In this document: piece by piece, positions 6,840-13,823 of the stretch | Position numbering within the stretch: position 1 is the first letter of the stretch | Layout: every line of letters begins with the position of its first letter | Assembly (NCBI GenBank): GCA_030671005.1 | Contig: DAOVAN010000019.1 | Location: 1 to 16,128, forward strand | Source: Caldifarciminota bacterium | GTDB lineage: Bacteria > Hydrothermota > Tepidihabitantia > SM23-42 | Direction: 5' to 3' | Length of the DNA: 16,128 nucleotides | Notes under the pieces: model-generated | Seen by the model: the letters and a program-made list of their open reading frames with translations, nothing else | Told to the model about the DNA's origin: nothing | Databases searched by the model: none | Position numbers and translations under genes: made by a program

Positions 6840-9800
6840 GACCTACGCTGGTTTTGATCTCCTTGATTACGATACAATCAGACTTTCCTTAGCCTCACCA
6901 GAAACAATCGTGTCCTGGTCACGCGGCGAGGTGACACGTGCCGATACCATCAACTACCGTACGCAGAGACCTGAAAAGGATGGTCTCTTTTGTGAGCGGA
7001 TTTTCGGCCCGGTAAAGGATTTTGAGTGCTCCTGTGGTAAGTACAAAAAAGCGAAATACAGGGGGACCGTTTGTGAACGCTGCGGAGTCGAGGTCGCGAC
7101 CTCATCGGTGCGCCGAGACAGAATGGGCCATGTTGACCTAGCAGTGCCGGTTGCCCACCTATTCTACTATAAAATATCACCAAGCAAGATCGGCCTCCTC
7201 TTGGATATCTCAGTGAATCAACTAGAGGCAATACTAAACTACGAAGCCTATATCGTGCTCGAATCTGGCGACTCGCCCTATAGAAAAGCAGAGGTATTGA
7301 TCGAAGAGGAATACCAAGAAGCAATCAAGAAGTTTGAAGGCTTCAAGGCAGATATGGGAGGCCAGCCGATCTACGATTTGCTAAAAGAAATAGACCTGGA
7401 GAATTTCTCATCCGACTTGCGTATCAGACTGGAAAAAGAAACCCTTCAAGCACGACGCGTTCAACTACTGAAAAAACTGAAGCTTGTGGAAGCATTCCGT
7501 CTATCGGGTAATCGACCAGAGTGGATGGTCTTGACGAGAATCCCGGTCATACCACCTGACCTCAGACCACTCGTGGCACTCGAAGGTGGACGGTATGCAA
7601 CTTCGGATCTGAATGATCTATACAAGAGAGTAATAACCCGCAATAACCGGGTTAAATCGATCACCTCTGGTATCAAAACGCCCGAGGTCATAATCCGCAA
7701 CGAGAAAAGAATGCTACAGGATTCGGTCGATGCGCTGCTCGATAACTCAAGACGTAGCCGGCCGATAAAGGGACGCGGCAATAGACCACTGAAGTCGCTT
7801 GCCGACGCCTTGAAAGGAAAACAGGGAAGGTTTCGCAGAAATCTATTGGGCAAGAGAGTAGATTATTCGGGAAGATCCGTCATCGTCGTTGACCCGACGC
7901 TGAAGCTGTACCAATGCGGCATACCGAAAGAAATGGCCCTCGAATTGTTCAAACCGATGATCGTCCGCAAACTAGAGGAGCGGGGCGTCGTGGACTCAGA
8001 GCGAAGTGCGCGCAGATTAGTCCGGGCACGTTCAACCGAGGTATATGAAATACTTGATGATATCATCAAGAATCACCCAGTACTGCTGAACCGGGCCCCC
8101 ACCCTACACCGCGTATCAATACAGGCATTCTTGCCAGTACTACGGGAAGGACGAGCAATCGCAATACATCCCCTGGTCTGCCATCCTTATAATGCCGACT
8201 TCGACGGAGACACGATGAGTGTGCATGTGCCGCTTTCTCCTGAGGCAATAATGGAATCGTACATGCTGATGCTTTCAATACACAATATTCGCTCACCGGG
8301 CAATGGCCGAGCGCTAATGGCGCCCACCCAAGATATGGTAATCGGCCTACATTATCTGACAAAACTGAAAAAGGAATCGCAGAAGAAACTGAAGGGGTTC
8401 TCCTCGGTAGATGAAATCACTACCGCAATAGGTCATAAAATGATATCATTTCAACAAACAATAAAATACATCTTCAATGATAAAATCATCGAGACAACAC
8501 CTGGAAGAGTGATATTCAACGAACTGTTGCCACCCGAGATGCGCTTCAAGAATGTTGGGGTTAACAAGAAAATACTTTCGGGCATTGTCGACGAGTGTCT
8601 TGATACATTCGGCACCGATAAAACCATTGCCCTGCTCGATAATCTCAAGAGATTTGGCTTCGAATTGGCAACCAGATCTGGCCTGACAATTGGCATCGAC
8701 GATATGCTTAGCCTAAAGACGAAAGAAAAAATCTGGTCTAAAGGCGCCAAAGAGGTGATGGACATTAACAAGGCACATCAGAGCGGACTCATATCGGAAA
8801 CCGAACGCTATAACAAAGTAATCGACACATGGACCCGCGTTTCCATGGATATCGAAGAGGGACTCATCGACGAACTCGAGAAAGACCGCGCAGGCTTTAA
8901 CCCGCTCTTCATGATGGTCGATTCTGGCGCACGCGGTTCACGCAACCAGGCTTGTCAAATCTGTGGGCTGAGGGGTCTCATGTCAAAACCTCAGCGCAAG
9001 GTAACGTCCATACAAATCATTGAGACTCCAATAAAATCATCCTGTAAGGATGGCCTCTCGGTACTCGAATATTTCATCTCCACACACGGTGCGCGGAAAG
9101 GGCTTGCCGACACTGCTTTGAAGACGGCGGATGCAGGTTATCTGACACGCCGACTCGTCGATGTTGCCCAAAATGTGACGATAACAATGGACGATTGCGG
9201 CACCATTATGGGACAGGAAATAAGCGCGTTAAAAGAAGGAGAAAAGATTGTCGAGCCTTTGAGCGAACGGATAGTAGGCCGGGTCGCCCTCGTCGATGTC
9301 ATCGATCCGTTGTCAGATGAAACCATCATCAATGGTGGCGAACAAATCTCCAACGAAGCGTCTATAAAGATCGAGAAGAGGGGTATCGAAAGAGTAAAGG
9401 TGAGATCGATCCTAACCTGCGAAGCTCCAGTTGGCCTCTGTGCGAAATGTTACGGACGAAATCTTGCCACCGGCCGGATGGTGGAAATCGGTGAAGCGGT
9501 CGGGGTTATGGCAGCCCAGTGCATAGGTGAACCAGGAACACAGCTAACACTGAGAACATTCCACACCGGCGGTGTTGCGCTCCGTATCGCGGAAAGCGCA
9601 TCACGTAATGCCGAATTTGCCGGTAAGGTAACTTTCGAAAATCTCTCCGCAGCGGAGCGCGAAGACGGCCCGCCCATAAGTCTGAACGACAAGGGCCGGA
9701 TGCTCATCAAAGGCAGCAAGAGAAAGATCAGCTACAACATCCCAATCGGTGCGGTCATCTATCCACAAGCCAAGAGCACGGTCAGTGAAGGAGACATTCT

Positions 9801-10854
9801 CTTTGAATGGGATCCATATTCAATACCAATAATCAGCCCGGTCGGCGGTTCGGTGAAATACCAGGACATCATCACGGGCGTCACCATGCAGGAAAACTGG
9901 GTGGATGAGAGGTCAGGCGGTAAGCAATTCGTCATCGTCGAAGACCGGCTAAGACATCATCACCCGAAAATCAATGTTCTGCAGACAAAGGCAAAAGTAC
10001 TGAAGAGCTTCTCGATGCCCTCCGGCACATATCTCTTGGTGAAGGACGGCGACAAAATCACACCTGGAACACTCATTGCAAGAATCCCCAAGGAAATCGG
10101 TAAGAGTAAGGACATCACAGGAGGTCTGCCGCGCGTTGAGGAACTGTTCGAGGCAAAAATCGTGAAGAATCCAGCAGTGGTAACTGAAATCGATGGCGTG
10201 TGTGATGTCGAAGAAGAAAAAGGGTCCTGGAAGATTACCGTGACGCCGGATGTTGGTGACGTCAGGTCCTACAAGATTCCGACGACCAGGTACTTGAAGA
10301 TCAACTCAGGTGAATTCGTCCGCGCTGGTGATCCTCTCTGCGAAGGCGCTATCGACCCCCATGATATCTTGCGAATAAAAGGTCCCATGGAAACACAACG
10401 CTTCCTCGTCAATGAAATCCTCGAGGTATATCGAATACAGGACGTGAAGATTGACGACAAGCATATTGAGGTAATCGTCCGCCAGATGCTTCAGAAAGTA
10501 AAAATCGAAGAACCCGGTAATACGCCTTTTGTCGGCGGCGAAATAGTCGACAAGCGCCGCGTGATCGAGGTAAATCAACAGGCTCTAGTCGAAGGCAAGA
10601 AACCAGCAACCTACCGTCCAATACTACTCGGCATAACCAGAGCGTCTCTCTCCACTGAATCGTTTTTCTCGGCATCGAGTTTCCAGGAGACGACCAAGGT
10701 CTTGGCCGATGCGGCAGTTGAGGGCAAGATCGACCGTTTGGAAGGCCTGAAGGAGAATGTCATTGTGGGACGGATAATACCAGCGGGCACCGGTTTAAGG
10801 GATTATCAGAAAATCCACCTCGAAACAGAAGCACCCGAGGCTCAAGCTATTTAG
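6829..10854 (+). CDS. rpoC: DNA-directed RNA polymerase subunit beta'
   Basis: A 1341-residue beta' subunit carrying the catalytic Mg-binding loop. The N-terminal zinc ribbon uses Cys67, Cys69, Cys82 and Cys85. The active-site motif is NADFDGDTM (455-463) with Asp457, Asp459 and Asp461. The bridge helix lies in GARKGLADTALKTADAG YLTRRL, the second zinc site is Cys790, Cys864, Cys871 and Cys874, and the trigger loop is LTLRTFHTGG (His912). Start ATG 6829 is set by the AAGGAGG at 6816-6822. Oddities: Thr462 replaces the Gln normally found in NADFDGDQM. Cys709 and Cys712 replace Arg738 and Ala741 (E. coli numbering) in the F-loop, and Cys739 replaces Phe763. A roughly 5-residue insertion follows KP, as in FCB-group proteins. 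A terminator follows within 20 nt, and rpsL is not next. Confidence 0.98.
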   Translation: MRTKTYAGFDLLDYDTIRLSLASPETIVSWSRGEVTRADTINYRTQRPEKDGLFCERIFGPVKDFECSCGKYKKAKYRGTVCERCGVEVATSSVRRDRMGHVDLAVPVAHLFYYKISPSKIGLLLDISVNQLEAILNYEAYIVLESGDSPYRKAEVLIEEEYQEAIKKFEGFKADMGGQPIYDLLKEIDLENFSSDLRIRLEKETLQARRVQLLKKLKLVEAFRLSGNRPEWMVLTRIPVIPPDLRPLVALEGGRYATSDLNDLYKRVITRNNRVKSITSGIKTPEVIIRNEKRMLQDSVDALLDNSRRSRPIKGRGNRPLKSLADALKGKQGRFRRNLLGKRVDYSGRSVIVVDPTLKLYQCGIPKEMALELFKPMIVRKLEERGVVDSERSARRLVRARSTEVYEILDDIIKNHPVLLNRAPTLHRVSIQAFLPVLREGRAIAIHPLVCHPYNADFDGDTMSVHVPLSPEAIMESYMLMLSIHNIRSPGNGRALMAPTQDMVIGLHYLTKLKKESQKKLKGFSSVDEITTAIGHKMISFQQTIKYIFNDKIIETTPGRVIFNELLPPEMRFKNVGVNKKILSGIVDECLDTFGTDKTIALLDNLKRFGFELATRSGLTIGIDDMLSLKTKEKIWSKGAKEVMDINKAHQSGLISETERYNKVIDTWTRVSMDIEEGLIDELEKDRAGFNPLFMMVDSGARGSRNQACQICGLRGLMSKPQRKVTSIQIIETPIKSSCKDGLSVLEYFISTHGARKGLADTALKTADAGYLTRRLVDVAQNVTITMDDCGTIMGQEISALKEGEKIVEPLSERIVGRVALVDVIDPLSDETIINGGEQISNEASIKIEKRGIERVKVRSILTCEAPVGLCAKCYGRNLATGRMVEIGEAVGVMAAQCIGEPGTQLTLRTFHTGGVALRIAESASRNAEFAGKVTFENLSAAEREDGPPISLNDKGRMLIKGSKRKISYNIPIGAVIYPQAKSTVSEGDILFEWDPYSIPIISPVGGSVKYQDIITGVTMQENWVDERSGGKQFVIVEDRLRHHHPKINVLQTKAKVLKSFSMPSGTYLLVKDGDKITPGTLIARIPKEIGKSKDITGGLPRVEELFEAKIVKNPAVVTEIDGVCDVEEEKGSWKITVTPDVGDVRSYKIPTTRYLKINSGEFVRAGDPLCEGAIDPHDILRIKGPMETQRFLVNEILEVYRIQDVKIDDKHIEVIVRQMLQKVKIEEPGNTPFVGGEIVDKRRVIEVNQQALVEGKKPATYRPILLGITRASLSTESFFSASSFQETTKVLADAAVEGKIDRLEGLKENVIVGRIIPAGTGLRDYQKIHLETEAPEAQAI

Positions 10855-10873
10855 TAACTACACACAGGGAATT

Positions 10874-10906
10874 AAGAAGAAAGGCCCGTTTCGGGCCTTT
10901 TTTCTT
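10874..10906. terminator. Bidirectional intrinsic terminator between rpoC and the convergent minus-strand unit
   Basis: A 15-bp inverted repeat (10874-10888 and 10892-10906) with a TTT loop and one G-T wobble. Its GC core is GGCCCG/CGGGCC. On the + strand the hairpin runs into TTTTTTCTTT; on the minus strand it is followed by TTTCTTCTT. It can therefore end both the rpoBC transcript and the convergent transcript. It begins 20 nt after the rpoC stop and its right arm reaches the stop codon of the minus-strand gene. Confidence 0.93.
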
Positions 10907-11478
10907 TACACGAGACTCATCACAAATCCGGTGATGATCGGCACCGAAAAATTATCATCTAGAGGCAATGGCAAAGCTTCGAAAACAGAAGCAGCAAGCG
11001 CACCTATAACGAGGTGTGAAAGAGGCAGAATGCCAGTAAAACGGTATAACAAAAAGGCGGCCAACAGTGAAGCTCCAAGAAAACCTATGCTGCCCATCAC
11101 TGTCTTATTCTGAAAGATCTTGGGACTCTTGATATTCTGTCCAAAAATAGCGGCAAATGTATCGCCGACAATGATATACGTGCATGAAGCGACAACAATT
11201 GGTTTGCCGTACAAGAGCGAGGTAATCAAACATCCAAGCAGCAGATAGGAAGCCCCGCTCAAGCGCCGTATTTCATGACGCCGCAAGAATGAACCAAAGA
11301 ACAGTATAAACGCTTCTTTGATCCCGTTAACATGAAGACGGAGGAAATCGACCAACCCGATGGCCAGACAAACCATGGCGAGAAGCAGCCGGCCCCTGGG
11401 TTCGGGCGACAAATGGTAGGTGATTGGGATGAAAATTGCCCAGAGATTGAGAAGTTTCCTAAATACCTCGGCCCTTAT
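10906..11478 (-). CDS. Dolichol-kinase/phosphatidate-cytidylyltransferase-like membrane protein (start uncertain)
   Basis: A polytopic membrane protein of the SEC59/dolichol kinase-CTP transferase family, which moves phosphate or a nucleotide from CTP to a lipid or prenyl alcohol. The true substrate is unknown. Evidence is about eight hydrophobic segments, GDTFAAIFG (105-113), a KTVMGS motif (125-130; the usual form is KT-x-EGS, so Met128 replaces the normal Glu), and EALPLPLDDNFSVPI (167-181), typical of the family C-terminus. The first standard start codon, TTG at 11412, gives 168 residues and cuts off the first helix. The family N-terminus (VFRKLLNLWAIFIPI) continues in frame upstream with no ATG, GTG or TTG. 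I place the start at the ATA (11478-11476) overlapping the upstream TAA, giving 190 residues. The function is tentative. Confidence 0.72.
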   Translation of the reverse strand: MRAEVFRKLLNLWAIFIPITYHLSPEPRGRLLLAMVCLAIGLVDFLRLHVNGIKEAFILFFGSFLRRHEIRRLSGASYLLLGCLITSLLYGKPIVVASCTYIIVGDTFAAIFGQNIKSPKIFQNKTVMGSIGFLGASLLAAFLLYRFTGILPLSHLVIGALAASVFEALPLPLDDNFSVPIITGFVMSLV

Positions 11479-12377
11479 TAGAATCTTAACCCCGCGGAAA
11501 ATTTACTCGTGCTACTCAACTCAGAATGCGCCATGAAGCCATAGTCGAGAGTGAACCGTTTGTACTGTAAACCGATGCCAAGGGTGTAATTCCCCTGATA
11601 GATGCCCGCTCTGCCAAATATGAGATCTCGGTATCCATATTCCAACCCGAGGTTGACGTCAAAACCAGAAACATCCACGACCTTGACAATATCGGTCTCT
11701 AATGTTATCGTCGAGTTTATCGACTTGAGTGGTAAAACCGGAGCTATGCCCAACGCGATCTTTGGTAATATCGTCTCCGTGCGACCGCTACTCCAACGCA
11801 GTGGTGAAAGTATGAAATCGCGGACCGCCAGACCAACTACCAGATAATCCATCCGGTAGGCGATCCCCAAATCGAGGCCTCCCCCAAATCCAGTTATGGC
11901 GCTCAAGTTACGATAAAACACTTTGATGTTTGCTCCAAATGATAACCGGTCATTACCTTTGGAGCCATTGATGTAGATCAGCACATCAGATGTCCCGACC
12001 GTGTCATAGGGTACTGGCGGGTTATTACTACCCGGAGGTGACGTCGTATCCGGTAGTGTCGTCAGGATTATGCCACTGGTATGAACATATTGAAGCCCAA
12101 AACCCACGGTCATATTGCCACGTGGCAACACAACCGCACCAAAATCGTTCTTCACGATGCCGGCGAAATTCTCCGCGTGCATCAGATGAACACTGCGTTG
12201 CGTGAAGAAAGTCGCTGCCGGATTAAAATAGAGACTCGTGGGATCACTGAATTGAGCAACTCCGGTCCCCCCCATGGCACATGCCCGTGCGCCCACCTGT
12301 AGCTCTTGGAACTCTCCGGCATATTTCGTCCCCACCACCAAAGCAGGGATAATACACAAAATTATGATGCGATGCAT
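11478..12377 (-). CDS. PorV/PorQ (UPF0164)-type outer-membrane beta-barrel protein
   Basis: A 299-residue exported protein. Residues 1-16 (MHRIIILCIIPALVVG) look like a signal peptide. The mature N-terminus has the PorV/OmpP1-like motif GARACAMGGTGVAQFSDPTS followed by LYFNPAA (about 28-54). The rest is made of alternating amphipathic strands ending in ...FSAGLRF; a terminal Phe is the usual sorting signal of outer-membrane barrels. Relatives include PorV of type IX secretion and many uncharacterised barrels in FCB and candidate phyla, so a specific role in secretion cannot be assigned. Its ATG lies 16 nt inside the upstream NHL gene, with AAGGCGGG as ribosome-binding site, so the two are coupled. 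The TAA meets the putative start of the next gene. Confidence 0.82.
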   Translation of the reverse strand: MHRIIILCIIPALVVGTKYAGEFQELQVGARACAMGGTGVAQFSDPTSLYFNPAATFFTQRSVHLMHAENFAGIVKNDFGAVVLPRGNMTVGFGLQYVHTSGIILTTLPDTTSPPGSNNPPVPYDTVGTSDVLIYINGSKGNDRLSFGANIKVFYRNLSAITGFGGGLDLGIAYRMDYLVVGLAVRDFILSPLRWSSGRTETILPKIALGIAPVLPLKSINSTITLETDIVKVVDVSGFDVNLGLEYGYRDLIFGRAGIYQGNYTLGIGLQYKRFTLDYGFMAHSELSSTSKFSAGLRF

Positions 12378-13648
12378 GTAACACCCGCCTTTATTATTTT
12401 TCTAATTCTTCTACCATGTCCCTTTAGGCCTTGCAGCCTTATATTGAACTCATAATCGCCCGGCGGCACTAGCTTGTTATCATTATCAAGCCCATCCCAC
12501 ACAACCAGGTATTCACCGGGTGATCTCCTTATGCCATCTATGAAATCACGTATCTTTTCTCCCTGTTGATTCATGATCGTTATATAAACCCGAGCTTCAT
12601 CTGTGATGTAGATAGCCAGCGTCGTCCCCGGTCTGATCTTTGAAAACTGCCGGGGAAAACAACCCACGACAAATCCATCAGCAGCAAGCCATAGATATTG
12701 TCCACCTTGCTTTTCAGATATGAAAACCTGCCCATACCTACGCCATATTGCTATGCCTCGTGGTGATAGAAATTCACCTTGACTCGTTCCGGTTCTACCC
12801 ACCGAGATAATGTAGTGCAATTTCCGGTCGAACTTATGTATCTGATTGTTCACCTCATCGGTTATGTAGATACTACCGTAGTAGTCCACCGCAACATAAA
12901 GAAAATATGCATCAACGAGTCCCAGTTCGAAGTTCTGAATAGAACCAAGAAATCTACCGCGCCGCGAGAATTTCGAAAGACGCATACCGAAATTATCGGT
13001 CACGACAATATAATCATCCTTATGACAATTATAAGGATCACGCGCGTCAATCACCTCGATGCCCATTGGCTGATATATCTCACCATATGCCCGGCCCGTT
13101 ATCCCGAAGGACAGCATCAATGAATCGGTAGAAGAAAACACATAGACCTTTGAACTATCAAAGTCAGTCACATAGAGATTATTGTCAGAATCAAAACAGA
13201 CATCGAATGGCCGCCCCGGGATTGGGATCTCGCCTACTTCCCGGATCCCATCCTTATGATACTTCAGCTTGACGATTCTACGATTACCAAAATCAGCAAC
13301 CGCAATCGATCCGTCAGCATTCGCCGCGATGCCCTTGGGTTCGGAGAACATATTCTCATCCCCATAGACCTTTATAGATGTCAGTCCTATATTATAGACA
13401 ATTTGACCGGCTCCCGAATTCACGGCAAATACCGCAAGTTCATCATCGTCCTTTCTGGTCTTCGGATCGTCCAATTCATGTAGCTTCACCGCAGCTATGC
13501 CTTGAGGATCATCATAATCATAGTCAGGACCCAAGAAGAGCTGCAGATAGTATTTTGACGCCCGATAGAAGCCAAACGTATGCTTGAATGGTGGTACGAC
13601 CACAGTCTGTGGATTGTAACTGAGCAAAATAATGAATAGCCACAACAT
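12362..13648 (-). CDS. NHL-repeat beta-propeller protein with C-terminal FlgD-like Ig domain
   Basis: A 428-residue protein. A short hydrophobic N-terminus (MLWLFIILLS) suggests export, although it lacks the usual positive charges. NHL-type propeller blades are visible at about 101-128 (PKGIAANADGSIAVADFGNR), 146-171, 192-232, 247-275 and 293-325, each with a G-I-A/V...YVTD-x-x-N/S pattern. Residues about 333-410 form a FlgD-like Ig fold with ARVYITIMNQQGEKIRDF and GEYLVVWDGLDNDNKLVPPG DYEF. Such proteins are common secreted or surface proteins in FCB-type candidate phyla; no enzymatic motif is seen. It is the first gene of the minus-strand unit and overlaps the barrel gene by 16 nt. Its promoter is so close that the ATG is at or next to the mRNA 5' end. 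Confidence 0.82.
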   Translation of the reverse strand: MLWLFIILLSYNPQTVVVPPFKHTFGFYRASKYYLQLFLGPDYDYDDPQGIAAVKLHELDDPKTRKDDDELAVFAVNSGAGQIVYNIGLTSIKVYGDENMFSEPKGIAANADGSIAVADFGNRRIVKLKYHKDGIREVGEIPIPGRPFDVCFDSDNNLYVTDFDSSKVYVFSSTDSLMLSFGITGRAYGEIYQPMGIEVIDARDPYNCHKDDYIVVTDNFGMRLSKFSRRGRFLGSIQNFELGLVDAYFLYVAVDYYGSIYITDEVNNQIHKFDRKLHYIISVGRTGTSQGEFLSPRGIAIWRRYGQVFISEKQGGQYLWLAADGFVVGCFPRQFSKIRPGTTLAIYITDEARVYITIMNQQGEKIRDFIDGIRRSPGEYLVVWDGLDNDNKLVPPGDYEFNIRLQGLKGHGRRIRKIIKAGVTCIAS

Positions 13649-13655
13649 TGAGGTT

Positions 13656-13683
13656 ATTATAGGTATTTTCGTACTTTTGTCAA
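13656..13683 (-). promoter_or_regulatory. Consensus sigma70-type promoter of the NHL gene unit
   Basis: On the minus strand, TTGACA (13683-13678), a 16-bp spacer and TATAAT (13661-13656) match the consensus in all 12 positions. The ATG at 13648 begins 7 nt after the -10 box, which is where transcription normally starts, so the message should be leaderless. No Shine-Dalgarno sequence lies between. Confidence 0.85.
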
Positions 13684-13705
13684 GCCGACCATGGAAAATC
13701 TAATG

Positions 13706-13733
13706 TTGACTTCGAACCGGACAAGGCTATCAT
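13706..13733 (+). promoter_or_regulatory. larA promoter
   Basis: TTGACT (13706-13711), a 16-bp spacer and TATCAT (13728-13733): five of six matches in each box. The predicted transcription start is near 13740, leaving a leader of about 84 nt before the larA ATG. It diverges from the NHL promoter; the two -35 boxes are 22 bp apart. The -10 box lies within the left arm of a 13-bp inverted repeat. The rest of the 175-nt divergent region shows nothing else convincing. Confidence 0.72.
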
Positions 13734-13757
13734 ATTACAATTCCATATGATAGCCTT
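13723..13757. repeat. Perfect 13-bp inverted repeat over the larA promoter (operator candidate)
   Basis: Arms AAGGCTATCATAT (13723-13735) and ATATGATAGCCTT (13745-13757) are exact reverse complements, separated by 9 nt. The dyad centre at 13740 coincides with the predicted larA start point, and the left arm contains the -10 box. No T-tract follows on either strand, so it is not a terminator. A repressor bound here would block the larA promoter but not the divergent one. The cognate regulator is not in the window. Confidence 0.75.
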
Positions 13758-13823
13758 CTACAGAACACGAGAAACATACCGGACATTCGATGCAAGAGAT
13801 GTCATCCGTAGAATGCAAAGAAC

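Noticed and set aside
8066..8362. Minus-strand ORFs of about 60-130 codons within rpoB and rpoC
   Set aside because: They run opposite to highly conserved polymerase coding sequence, with no ribosome-binding sites or recognisable domains.
11602..12302. Plus-strand ORFs of 71-81 codons across the barrel gene
   Set aside because: They are antisense shadows of a well-supported minus-strand gene, with low-complexity translations and no family features.
13723..13757. The larA inverted repeat as an intrinsic terminator
   Set aside because: No T-tract follows either arm, and the stem is AT-rich with the -10 box of a promoter inside it.
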